Shown piece after piece: positions 1-5,736 of a stretch of 5,736 nt of DNA. The DNA is from Clostridiales bacterium (GTDB lineage Bacteria > Bacillota > Clostridia > Oscillospirales > QAMX01), in assembly GCA_003149835.1 (NCBI GenBank), contig QAMX01000009.1, positions 1-5,736 of the forward strand, in the 5' to 3' direction. Under the pieces are notes generated by a model that did not search any database, had not been told where the DNA came from, and was given only the letters and a program-made list of their open reading frames with translations. The position numbers were made by a program, and so were the translations under genes. The number at the start of each line of letters is the position of its first letter. The stretch's first letter is position 1.

Positions 1-489
1 CCGACGATTGTGGAGATGGTGATTCTGCTGCTGGCCTTTGAGATTCTGCGGGAGGCGAGCATCCGCATGCCCAATAACGTCGGACAGGCGCTGTCCATCG
101 TCGGTGCGCTCGTGCTTGGGCAGGCCGCCGTAGAGGCAAAACTGATTTCAGCGCCGATGGTCATTATCATCGCTCTGACCGGGACGACCTCGATGCTGAT
201 TCCGACGATGGGCGGCGCGGAGATCATTACACGAATCGGCCTTCTCGCGCTGACCGCTACTCTCGGCATGGTCGGCTTTACGCTCGGTTATCTGGTCCTG
301 TTTTTCCACCTTGCCTCTCTGCAAACGTTCGGCGTACCGTATCTCTCGCTCGCCGACAACCGGAAAGGCAGCCAGAAGCATGACTCCTTTGTCCGGGCGA
401 GATGGGGCAGGCTCCGATACCGAAAACTGTTTTCAACGCCTGAGGAAAAACTCGAAATGGGGCTTGGAGGGGAGAATCAAGAGCCGTGA
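1..489 (+). CDS. gerA: Spore germination receptor A subunit (GerA family), C-terminal part
   Basis: This is the last 162 residues of a GerA-family protein; the start lies before the window and the frame is open from base 1. The family forms the A subunit of the inner-membrane germinant receptor of spores. GerA proteins are usually about 480-550 residues, so roughly two thirds is missing. Visible hallmarks are EILREASIRMP (visible residues 14-24), the stretch G28 to A46 containing ALSIVGALVLGQAAVEA, hydrophobic segments at about 31-46, 50-68 and 78-102, and the closing motif TFGVPYLSL (109-117), typical of the GerA membrane domain end. A charged cytoplasmic tail of about 45 residues follows. 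The stop codon overlaps the gerC start (GTGA), so the two are probably translationally coupled. The substrate cannot be told from this fragment. Family assignment is secure; which paralogue (GerA, GerB or GerK type) is not resolvable. Confidence 0.93.
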   Translation, partial: PTIVEMVILLLAFEILREASIRMPNNVGQALSIVGALVLGQAAVEAKLISAPMVIIIALTGTTSMLIPTMGGAEIITRIGLLALTATLGMVGFTLGYLVLFFHLASLQTFGVPYLSLADNRKGSQKHDSFVRARWGRLRYRKLFSTPEEKLEMGLGGENQEP

Positions 490-1625
490 AGAAAAAACTG
501 CTGGCCGCGCTGCTCCTCGGCCTCTCGCTGCTGCTCGGCGCATGCAGCAACTATGTCGAAATAGAAGAGCTGATGATCGTCGCCGGCGCGGCCATCGACT
601 ATGACGAGGCGAGCGGCGAATACAATGTGACGGCGGAGATCCTTGACCTCCAAAACAGCAGTGGGCAAGAATCTTCATATGAACCGACTTATATCGAATC
701 CTCCGGAGCCAGCCTTGTCGAAGCCATTACCCATATGAGACGGATTGCCGGGCGACAGCTTTATTGGGGACATGCGAGCGTGTTTATTTTGAGTCAGAGC
801 GTTGTCAGTCATTCAATCGAGCCGGTTCTCGACTGGTTTATGCGCGACGTCAATGCGCGGCTCTCGTCAATGGTGGTGATCTCCGGCACGGAAAAGGCCA
901 GTGATATTTACAAACTGAAATCGCCGGTCAAAAAGAGCATATCGATTTCGCTGGAACAGATTTTGGAGAATTATCAGAAAAAAGGCCAGACGACCGTCAA
1001 CGTCAACGAGCTGGTCAATTTATATAGCATGACGGGAACCGCTACCTGCATACCGATTGTGAACAGCGAGATGAATGCGGAAGAGGAAATCATCGTGATT
1101 CACTCCTATGCCGTCTTGAAGAAGGATATTCTGTCGGGGATTTTCGAGCACGAGGACGTCACTTATTTGATGCTGCTGTTGAAAAATCCGATGGAAAGCA
1201 TCATCTCCGTCAAACTCCCGGAATTTGAGACTGAAATCAAAATGCAGACGCTGGAACACACGGTACAGCTGGACGTATCCTGTCAGGACGGAGTCGTTTT
1301 TACAGACGTCAATCTGAGTATAAGCATGTCGGTGGTCGGCGGCAGCGGAGATGACGAAAAGGTACGGGATATGGACGGCACGAAAATTCTCGTCGACGCA
1401 ACCGAAGAGATGGTAAGCCGTGCGTGCGGACAGATCCTCGACAAAGATATTCAGCAGTACGGCGCGGATATTTTGGGCGTCGGACAGCATATCAAACGGA
1501 ACGACCCGAAAATATGGCGTAAAATCGAAAAGAACTGGGATCAGCTGTACAAAGAAATGCAGTATGAGATCAACGTGGAAGTGGTTATTCAGAAATCCGG
1601 CGAAATGTCGCCCATCAACGATTAG
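486..1625 (+). CDS. gerC: Ger(x)C family spore germination lipoprotein (receptor C subunit)
   Basis: This 379-residue protein has the length usual for GerC, the lipid-anchored C subunit of germinant receptors on the outer face of the spore inner membrane. It begins at GTG 486, overlapping the gerA stop, with a GGAGGGG-type ribosome site at 466-474. Residues 1-19 form a lipoprotein signal (KKK, then a Leu/Ala-rich core) with lipobox L17-G18-A19-C20, so Cys20 is the predicted lipidated residue. Family signatures follow: WGHASVFILS (94-103), LDWFMRD (115-121), an Ile/Ser-rich stretch with LEQILENY (156-163), then the C-terminal domain from about 208, with DILGVGQHIKRNDPKIW (328-344) and the closing strand INVEVVIQKSG (362-372). 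The order A-C-small ORF-B with tight spacing indicates one operon. No frameshift or missing block is visible. Confidence 0.95.
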   Translation: MKKKLLAALLLGLSLLLGACSNYVEIEELMIVAGAAIDYDEASGEYNVTAEILDLQNSSGQESSYEPTYIESSGASLVEAITHMRRIAGRQLYWGHASVFILSQSVVSHSIEPVLDWFMRDVNARLSSMVVISGTEKASDIYKLKSPVKKSISISLEQILENYQKKGQTTVNVNELVNLYSMTGTATCIPIVNSEMNAEEEIIVIHSYAVLKKDILSGIFEHEDVTYLMLLLKNPMESIISVKLPEFETEIKMQTLEHTVQLDVSCQDGVVFTDVNLSISMSVVGGSGDDEKVRDMDGTKILVDATEEMVSRACGQILDKDIQQYGADILGVGQHIKRNDPKIWRKIEKNWDQLYKEMQYEINVEVVIQKSGEMSPIND

Positions 1626-1639
1626 GCGGGTAAATTGGA

Positions 1640-1840
1640 ATGATGTTTGTCATTATTGCCTATCCGTTATGCTTTCTTTTTCTGGATATGATCAGCGCGA
1701 AAAAGAAATTGACGGTTGTGGAGTACGTCGTATACGGCCTCTTGATGGCGGCGGCGTTTCTGCTCTGCTTAGCGTCCGTCCAGAATTGGATGCTGCCGAA
1801 TCCGATTGACGGGCTGACGCGGCTGTTTCATCAAAATTGA
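1640..1840 (+). CDS. Small two-helix membrane protein in ger operon, candidate receptor D subunit
   Basis: This 66-residue protein lies between gerC (14-nt gap) and gerB. It starts at ATG 1640, with ATG 1643 an equally possible start; AGGCGGG at 1624-1630, overlapping the gerC stop, is a plausible ribosome site nine bases upstream. Two hydrophobic segments are visible, about residues 2-17 and 27-46. They are separated by a short polar loop with SAKKK, which suggests an N-out or hairpin topology with the loop in the cytoplasm. The tail is polar and short (PNPIDGLTRLFHQN). Established knowledge: some Bacillus germinant-receptor operons carry a small D-subunit gene of about 75 residues with two membrane helices that modulates receptor activity. 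Inference: size, topology and position fit this role, but I cannot show sequence homology. Hydrophobic coding with a clean start and stop between two ger genes argues that it is real. Confidence 0.75.
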   Translation: MMFVIIAYPLCFLFLDMISAKKKLTVVEYVVYGLLMAAAFLLCLASVQNWMLPNPIDGLTRLFHQN

Positions 1841-1843
1841 CGG

Positions 1844-1868
1844 TCTGCCGGCACACGCTTTCGGCAGA
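1844..1868 (+). repeat. Short inverted repeat in the gap before gerB
   Basis: TCTGCCG (1844-1850) and CGGCAGA (1862-1868) are perfect complements around an 11-base loop. The repeat starts four bases after the stop of the small membrane protein. An A-rich, not T-rich, tract follows, so it does not look like an intrinsic terminator on the + strand. It could stabilise or process the operon mRNA, or be chance. Confidence 0.4.
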
Positions 1869-1879
1869 AAAAGAAAGGG

Positions 1880-1909
1880 CGCATGCCGCGCTCTCATGCG
1901 CGGCATGCG
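1880..1909 (+). repeat. Perfect 11-bp inverted repeat just upstream of gerB
   Basis: CGCATGCCGCG (1880-1890) and CGCGGCATGCG (1899-1909) are exact reverse complements separated by the eight bases 1891-1898. The GC-rich stem would be stable in RNA. It hides two upstream in-frame ATGs of gerB (1896 in the loop, 1905 in the stem) and leaves GGGAG (1909-1913) at its foot and the ATG at 1929 free. There is no T run after it, so it is not an intrinsic terminator. It may set the level of gerB translation or act as an mRNA processing or stability element; this is inference. Confidence 0.65.
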
Positions 1910-1928
1910 GGAGATACGGTATTCGAGT

Positions 1929-3071
1929 ATGGAAAAAATGAGCGGTAAACAGATCCGAGCCATGGCGTTTTTAATGACGATGGGCGGAAGATTCGTCATC
2001 GGCGGAACAAAAGAAGCCGGAGCGGAGAGCTATCTCGCGGCGGCGCTCGCGATTATTCTCGTGATACCGGCATATGCGCTGTATGAATATTTGCTGCACA
2101 AAGCCGGAGCAGACGGGATTTTCGCCCTATGCAAGCAGTGCCTCGGCAAAGTGGCCGGAAAAATCGCCATCGCCCTGTTCGGGCTTTATGCGCTGTGGAT
2201 CGGCATGGCATTGGTCGGAAATTTCCTAAACTTTATCTATACGGTATTTTTGACGGATACGGCTCCGATTGTCGTAGGCTGCGCATGCGCGGTCACCATA
2301 GCCATCGCGGTGAAATGCGGCAGGATGGCTATGGCGCGCGTATCGAGGCTATTGATGTTTTCCGTCTTCGGGATTCTGTTTGTGACCATGCTGCTCTCGT
2401 TGATTTCCACCGATTTTAATAATTTCCCCAGCCCCTTGCTGTACGACGGCTTTCGGCCGATCGCGGAAGGCGCTCTCTCCGTGTTCGCCATGCCGTTTGG
2501 CGACATCATTATACTGCTGCCCCTCCTCTCCGGCGGCAGGGCCGAAGGGAAGGGCAGCAAAGAGCTCCTGAAAGGTGCGGGGATGACTTGGGTCATTCTG
2601 GTGGTGATCTTTCTTCGCAACGTGCTGGCGCTTGGCCCGGAGACATACGAATTGTTGTTTTTCAAATCGTTTGTCGCCGTTCGCATCATCAGTGTCGGAG
2701 CGTTTTTTCAGCGCATCGAAACGCTCGTCTCAGTGATCTATATTTTATGCGACGTTTTCAAGCTCGTCGTATGCGCACAGTGCTTTACAAAATGCATTGC
2801 CGAGCTTTTCGACAAACAGGAGGACACGGTTTTCGCCGCGCCGACGGCTTTTTTGATTTTGGGCATGGCATCGGCGTTTGTCATCAATGAACGGTATGTC
2901 GTCCAGTTCATACAGGCGAACAAGTATCTGTCGCTGGCGTTTATCGTGTTGCTGCCGGCCGTCATCGCAATCGCTTATCGGATCAGGGAAGCCTCTAACA
3001 ATCGCAGACGGAGGACAGGCAGTATTTCCAGCTCCGCTCCGGCTCGCGGAGGAGGTAGCGTCCGTCCGTAA
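1929..3071 (+). CDS. gerB: GerB-family germination permease-like protein (receptor B subunit)
   Basis: This integral membrane subunit of the germinant receptor belongs to the APC-type transporter superfamily and is thought to bind the germinant. From ATG 1929 it is 380 residues, close to the family norm of about 365. I chose this start because family members begin with a short Lys/Ser stretch before the first helix, here MEKMSGKQIRAM. ATG 1896 and ATG 1905 are in frame but fall in the hairpin at 1880-1909. The ribosome site for 1929 is weak (GGGAG at 1909-1913, about 15 bases away), so the start is uncertain. About ten hydrophobic segments are visible. Family marks include MPFGD (188-192) leading into a helix, and FQRIE (260-264) before the next helices. 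The tail is unusual: after the last helix (ending about residue 350) comes an Arg-rich, then Ser/Gly-rich segment that overlaps the opposite gene. No terminator is visible after the stop. Confidence 0.92.
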   Translation: MEKMSGKQIRAMAFLMTMGGRFVIGGTKEAGAESYLAAALAIILVIPAYALYEYLLHKAGADGIFALCKQCLGKVAGKIAIALFGLYALWIGMALVGNFLNFIYTVFLTDTAPIVVGCACAVTIAIAVKCGRMAMARVSRLLMFSVFGILFVTMLLSLISTDFNNFPSPLLYDGFRPIAEGALSVFAMPFGDIIILLPLLSGGRAEGKGSKELLKGAGMTWVILVVIFLRNVLALGPETYELLFFKSFVAVRIISVGAFFQRIETLVSVIYILCDVFKLVVCAQCFTKCIAELFDKQEDTVFAAPTAFLILGMASAFVINERYVVQFIQANKYLSLAFIVLLPAVIAIAYRIREASNNRRRRTGSISSSAPARGGGSVRP

Positions 3072-4221
3072 AGTCGGGGAAGGGCTGCGGCGAGCTACCG
3101 GTGGCGACGGACTGCTCGCTGAGCGGCGTGATCGCCGCGTAGGTGGCGAAGTCGTAGACGTCGATGGGCGTGTCGCTGCCCGCCTGAATGCTTTCGACAT
3201 AGGCGCGCAGGACGAGATAATCCATGCCGCCGTGACCGCCCTTGACGCCGGAATTCAGGAACCATTTCCAGATCGGATGCTCGTATTTTTCGAGGTACGG
3301 CTGAAAATCCGCCCAGTGATGCGCTTCGCCTTCGCCGTCGAAATAGATGCTGTTGTTTTCCTCCATCCAAAGTCCCTTTGTGCCCTGCACATAGCCGCCG
3401 CGGGAATAGGGGCGCGGCAGCGTCGTATCGTGCGTGATGACGAGCGTTTCGCCGTGCGCGCATTGGATCATCGTCGTGACGATGTCGCCCTGTGCGAAAT
3501 GATACCCTTGGAGCTCGTTGTCGGCGGGGAGGTTTTTGGCAACCCACTCGTTGAGGCCGCGCGCTTTGGAGGACATGGAGACCAGATTGACAAAGCGGTT
3601 GCCGCGGTTGACGTTGAGGATCTTGCCCATCGGCACAGCGCCGTGCGTCGGATAGACGTCGCCGTTGCGGTGCATATAATTGTCGAGGCGGTAATGGCGG
3701 TTGATATGCCCCATAGCGACCTCTTCGCGCAGATCGTGCTCATAGCCGCAGCGGCAGTGGATCATTTCACCGAAGAGCCCCTGCTTGACCATATTCAGCA
3801 GCGCCAATTCGTTTCTGCCGTAGCAGCAGTTTTCCAGCAGCATACAGGGCTTTTTCGTGCGCTGGCTGGTCCGCACCAGCTCCCAGCATTCGTCGACCGA
3901 ACAGGCACCGCCGACTTCGCTGGCCACATATTTGCCGGCGTTCATCGCGTCGATGGCGATGCGGAGGTGCGTCTGCCACGAGGAAGTGATCAGAACGCCG
4001 TCTACCTCAGGCCGGTCGAGCACCTGTAAATAATCTTCGGAAGCAAACGGCGCTGAACCATAGGCCTCCTCCACGGCTTTGACGGAGCGGGCGAGCCGGT
4101 CGGGATAAAGGTCACAGAGCGCGACGACGCGCACGTCGTCCATTTCGAGCAGGTTCGTCATCATCCCGTGGCCTCTGCCGCCGAGACCGATCACGGCGAT
4201 GTTTACATAATGGTTTTTCAT
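2995..4221 (-). CDS. Gfo/Idh/MocA-fold protein, GH109-like NAD-dependent glycosidase
   Basis: This 408-residue protein starts at ATG 4221 with CGGAGGT (4229-4235) seven bases upstream. The frame is open back to 4320, but that extension runs through the promoter. The N-terminal Rossmann fold has GLGGRGHG (12-19) for NAD(H) and an acidic residue after strand 2 (CDLYPDR, 36-42). Later blocks match GH109 alpha-N-acetylgalactosaminidase of Elizabethkingia as I remember it: ENCCYGRNEL (130-139), GYEHDLRE (159-166), NGDVYPTHG (186-194), NRGNRF (205-210), SSKARGL (217-223), GDIVTT (245-250), RPYSRGG (270-276), GHGGMDY (329-335) and DVYDFAT (354-360). By that alignment the active-site residues Glu149, Tyr179, Tyr225, His228 and Tyr307 correspond to E130, Y160, Y190, H193 and Y272, all present. 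Such enzymes cleave glycosides through NAD-dependent oxidation, elimination and re-reduction. No signal peptide is visible, so it should act in the cytoplasm on imported sugars. The precise substrate is not determinable, and a plain sugar dehydrogenase remains possible. Confidence 0.88.
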   Translation of the reverse strand: MKNHYVNIAVIGLGGRGHGMMTNLLEMDDVRVVALCDLYPDRLARSVKAVEEAYGSAPFASEDYLQVLDRPEVDGVLITSSWQTHLRIAIDAMNAGKYVASEVGGACSVDECWELVRTSQRTKKPCMLLENCCYGRNELALLNMVKQGLFGEMIHCRCGYEHDLREEVAMGHINRHYRLDNYMHRNGDVYPTHGAVPMGKILNVNRGNRFVNLVSMSSKARGLNEWVAKNLPADNELQGYHFAQGDIVTTMIQCAHGETLVITHDTTLPRPYSRGGYVQGTKGLWMEENNSIYFDGEGEAHHWADFQPYLEKYEHPIWKWFLNSGVKGGHGGMDYLVLRAYVESIQAGSDTPIDVYDFATYAAITPLSEQSVATGSSPQPFPDFTDGRYLLREPERSWKYCLSSVCDC

Positions 4222-4228
4222 TTCCGAT

Positions 4229-4235
4229 ACCTCCG
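4229..4235 (-). promoter_or_regulatory. Ribosome binding site of the GH109-like gene
   Basis: Read on the minus strand this is CGGAGGT, seven bases before ATG 4221. It decides the start, since the upstream in-frame ATG at 4320 has no comparable site and lies upstream of the predicted promoter. Confidence 0.85.
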
Positions 4236-4270
4236 AATGTTTGTCATGATTTGCAGAATCCGTTGATAAA

Positions 4271-4299
4271 ATTATATAACAGGCGTGTGCAAAAAGCAA
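4271..4299 (-). promoter_or_regulatory. Sigma-A-like promoter of the GH109-like gene
   Basis: On the minus strand there is a perfect -10 box TATAAT (4271-4276) and a -35 box TTGCTT (4294-4299, three of six consensus bases) with 17 bases between them. Transcription would begin near 4264, giving a leader of about 43 bases before ATG 4221. The weak -35 suggests possible activator or repressor control. Confidence 0.6.
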
Positions 4300-4316
4300 C
4301 CGCGTTTTTTTATGGA

Positions 4317-4335
4317 ACATGGAAACATTTCATGT
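4317..4335. promoter_or_regulatory. Imperfect dyad, possible operator
   Basis: ACATGGAA (4317-4324) and TTTCATGT (4328-4335) pair around three bases, with one G-T mismatch. The dyad lies about 18 bp upstream of the -35 box of the minus-strand promoter and about 45 bp upstream of the plus-strand -35. Its position suits a regulator of the sugar gene. No factor can be named, and the half-sites are short. Confidence 0.3.
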
Positions 4336-4380
4336 CCGGCCCGGAGCGGAGGAAAATTTTGATCAGTCGGGAATACCGCC

Positions 4381-4409
4381 TTGATTTGAGAGCGCCGAGG
4401 ATGTATAAT
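4381..4409 (+). promoter_or_regulatory. Sigma-A-like promoter of murD
   Basis: A -35 box TTGATT (4381-4386, four of six consensus bases) and a perfect -10 box TATAAT (4404-4409) are separated by 17 bases. Transcription would start near 4416 and leave an untranslated leader of about 115 bases before the TTG start of murD. It faces away from the minus-strand promoter and does not overlap it. Confidence 0.65.
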
Positions 4410-4418
4410 GAAACCCAA

Positions 4419-4487
4419 CGGCGGATATGCGCCGGAGCGCCATGCCGTTTCCGCGGACGGAGACGCGGATACAGCGCATACTTTTTT
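4419..4487 (+). promoter_or_regulatory. GC-rich structured murD leader with T run
   Basis: The leader holds several complementary segments. CGGCG (4419-4423) pairs with CGCCG (4430-4434). TCCGCG (4450-4455) pairs with CGCGGA (4464-4469). TATGCGC (4426-4432) pairs at longer range with GCGCATA (4474-4480), which is followed at once by CTTTTTT (4481-4487). The first and third pairings share bases and exclude each other, as in an attenuator, but the closing stem is only seven pairs over a 41-base loop. I do not recognise a known riboswitch or leader family. No small ORF with a convincing ribosome site is seen here. Confidence 0.35.
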
Positions 4488-4516
4488 AGGATACCAGACA
4501 GATTATGGATAATGGA

Positions 4517-4524
4517 TAGGAGGA
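4517..4524 (+). promoter_or_regulatory. Ribosome binding site fixing the TTG start of murD
   Basis: TAGGAGGA is a near-perfect Shine-Dalgarno sequence, seven bases before TTG 4532. It is the reason for choosing a TTG start; no in-frame ATG or GTG lies nearby upstream or before the first beta strand. Confidence 0.85.
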
Positions 4525-4531
4525 CGATTCC

Positions 4532-5736
4532 TTGCTCAATATCGGAGCGTATCTCGATGGCCTGAAAGGCCGCCGGATCGGCATTCTCGGTTTTGGCGTC
4601 AGCAACGCGCCGGTCGCGGAGCTGGTTTGGGAGGCGGGCGCGCACGTCACGGTGTACGACCAAAAGAGCGCGGCTGAACTCGGTCCGGCGGCGGAAAAAC
4701 TCGCCGCGCGCGGCGTTGCGTTTCGCAGCGGCGACGGCTATGCGGACAAACTCGACGACGAAATCGTGTTCCGCTCGCCCGGTTTTTTGCCGACGCACCC
4801 GTGCCTGCGGCGCGCGGCGGCGGCAGGCGCGCAGATCACCTCGGAGATGGCGCTGTTTTTTGACTGCTGTCCGTGTACGATTGTCGGCGTGACCGGCAGC
4901 GACGGAAAATCGACGACCTCGACCGTGACCGCGAAGCTTTTGGAGCAGAGCGGAAAACGGGTATACCTCGGCGGTAATATCGGTACGCCGCTGGTCGGAA
5001 AGCTGACGCAGATGACGGCGGAGGATTTCGCCGTGGTTGAGCTTTCGTCGTTTCAACTGATGGATATGCGGCGCTCTCCGCATATTGCCGTCGTCACCAA
5101 CGTGACGCCCAACCACCTCGACAAACACACGGACATGGCCGAATATATCGAGGCAAAGCGGGCGATTTTCCGCTACCAGCAGGCAGGCGATCTTCTGGTC
5201 GCCAATTTCGACAACGACGTGACGCGGGCATTTTTGGATGAGGCGCCGGCGCGGACGCGGCCGTTTTCTCGGCGGAATCGCTGCGGCGAGGGCGTCGTCT
5301 GCGAAAACGGCCGGATCTGGCTGAGGAGCGGGGGAGCGGAGGAACCGCTGCTTGCGGCAAAACAAATCCGGATTCCGGGCAACCACAACGTCGAGAATTA
5401 TATGGCGGCTGTCGGAGCGGCGTACGAATATGTGACCCAAACGGATATCGCCGCGGTAGCGGAGACGTTTGGAGGCGTGGCGCACAGGCTCGAACTGGTG
5501 CGGACGCTGGACGGCGTGCGGTATTTCAACAGCTCAATCGATTCGTCGCCGACGCGGACGATGGCGGCGCTCAGCGTATTTGACGGCGGGCTGACGGTGA
5601 TCCTCGGCGGCAGCGACAAGGGGATCTCCTTTGAGGCGCTCGGCGAGGCGCTCTGCGAAAAAGCAAAGCGCGTGATTTTGACGGGGGCGACAGCGGGGGC
5701 GATCGAAGCGGCTGTGCGCGGCGCGAAAGCTTACCG
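4532..5736 (+). CDS. murD: UDP-N-acetylmuramoyl-L-alanine--D-glutamate ligase, 3' truncated
   Basis: MurD adds D-glutamate to UDP-MurNAc-L-Ala using ATP, in the cytoplasmic stage of peptidoglycan synthesis. The window holds 401 codons of about 450 and ends inside the C-terminal domain. Domain 1 begins with strand RIGILGFGVSN (14-24). The ATP-binding loop is GVTGSDGKST (119-128), with Asp124 where Asn is more usual. ELSSFQL (170-176) carries the metal-binding Glu. NVTPNHLDKH (190-199) and Lys209, in the position of the carbamylated lysine, follow. Then come IPGNHNVEN (281-289), HRLE (318-321), NSSIDSSPTRT (333-343) and GGSDKG (359-364). The region at 333-343 replaces the textbook NDSKATN but fits the clostridial SPTRT variant, as I recall it. 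Translation starts at TTG. Upstream is its own promoter and a long leader; it is not in a visible dcw-type cell-wall cluster, though genes after the window are unknown. Confidence 0.95.
   Translation, partial: MLNIGAYLDGLKGRRIGILGFGVSNAPVAELVWEAGAHVTVYDQKSAAELGPAAEKLAARGVAFRSGDGYADKLDDEIVFRSPGFLPTHPCLRRAAAAGAQITSEMALFFDCCPCTIVGVTGSDGKSTTSTVTAKLLEQSGKRVYLGGNIGTPLVGKLTQMTAEDFAVVELSSFQLMDMRRSPHIAVVTNVTPNHLDKHTDMAEYIEAKRAIFRYQQAGDLLVANFDNDVTRAFLDEAPARTRPFSRRNRCGEGVVCENGRIWLRSGGAEEPLLAAKQIRIPGNHNVENYMAAVGAAYEYVTQTDIAAVAETFGGVAHRLELVRTLDGVRYFNSSIDSSPTRTMAALSVFDGGLTVILGGSDKGISFEALGEALCEKAKRVILTGATAGAIEAAVRGAKAY

Noticed and set aside
3032..3051. Inverted repeat CTCCGC / GCGGAG as a shared terminator of the convergent genes
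   Set aside because: The stem is only six pairs, lies inside both coding regions, and has no T run on either strand.
2878..4029. A 383-codon open frame on the + strand opposite the GH109-like gene
   Set aside because: It is the mirror frame of a conserved, well-supported minus-strand gene, has no recognisable motif or ribosome site, and its start lies inside gerB. Long open antisense frames are common in GC-rich coding DNA.
4222..4320. Extension of the GH109-like protein by 33 residues to ATG 4320
   Set aside because: The extension contains the -10 and -35 boxes, lacks a ribosome site, and precedes the natural Rossmann-fold start MKNHYVNIAVIG, which has a strong ribosome site.
4251..4565. 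A 104-codon + strand frame across the divergent region into murD
   Set aside because: It would begin upstream of the predicted + strand promoter, has no ribosome site at its ATG, is Arg-rich without pattern, and overlaps the murD start.
4310..5485. A 391-codon open frame on the - strand opposite murD
   Set aside because: The translation is Arg/His/Ala-rich without domain structure, and it is antisense to all conserved MurD motifs and crosses the divergent promoter region.
1..5736. Mobile element, CRISPR array, tRNA, or a novel multi-gene system
   Set aside because: I found no terminal repeats, transposase or recombinase motifs, spaced direct repeats, or tRNA-like cloverleaf. All large genes belong to known families and their grouping needs no special system to explain it.

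Overview
The window comes from an endospore-forming Firmicute, most likely an anaerobic member of the Clostridia. The evidence is a germinant-receptor operon, strong Shine-Dalgarno sites (GGAGG type) and moderately high GC by eye. A MurD with an SSPTRT motif, which I recall from clostridial MurDs, suggests an Oscillospiraceae/Ruminococcaceae-like host, but I cannot assign a genus from the sequence alone.

Layout. Positions 1-3071 (+ strand) hold the 3' part of a GerA-type germinant-receptor operon. It contains the C-terminal third of the A subunit, an overlapping lipoprotein C subunit, a 66-residue two-helix membrane protein, and a B subunit of the APC-type transporter fold. The small protein has the size, topology and position of a germinant-receptor 'D' accessory subunit. 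Two inverted repeats fill the short gap before gerB. Positions 2995-4221 (- strand) encode a Gfo/Idh/MocA-fold protein that closely resembles GH109 NAD-dependent glycosidases. Its 3' end overlaps the 3' end of gerB by 77 bp in convergent orientation. Positions 4222-4531 are a divergent regulatory region with one good sigma-A-like promoter on each strand, a small dyad between them, and a GC-rich leader ending in a T run. Positions 4532 to the window end encode MurD (cell-wall synthesis), which starts at TTG and is cut off by the window edge.

How the genes work together. The Ger proteins would form one inner-membrane receptor complex in the dormant spore that senses a small-molecule germinant. 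The GH109-like enzyme and MurD are separate transcription units. One is probably catabolic sugar cleavage inside the cell and the other is essential peptidoglycan synthesis, and nothing in the sequence ties them functionally to the germination operon.

I see no tRNA, rRNA, CRISPR array, insertion sequence or attachment site. The content is largely ordinary. The items most worth a second look are the small D-subunit candidate, the perfect 11-bp hairpin at the gerB start, the antisense gene overlap, and the murD leader.
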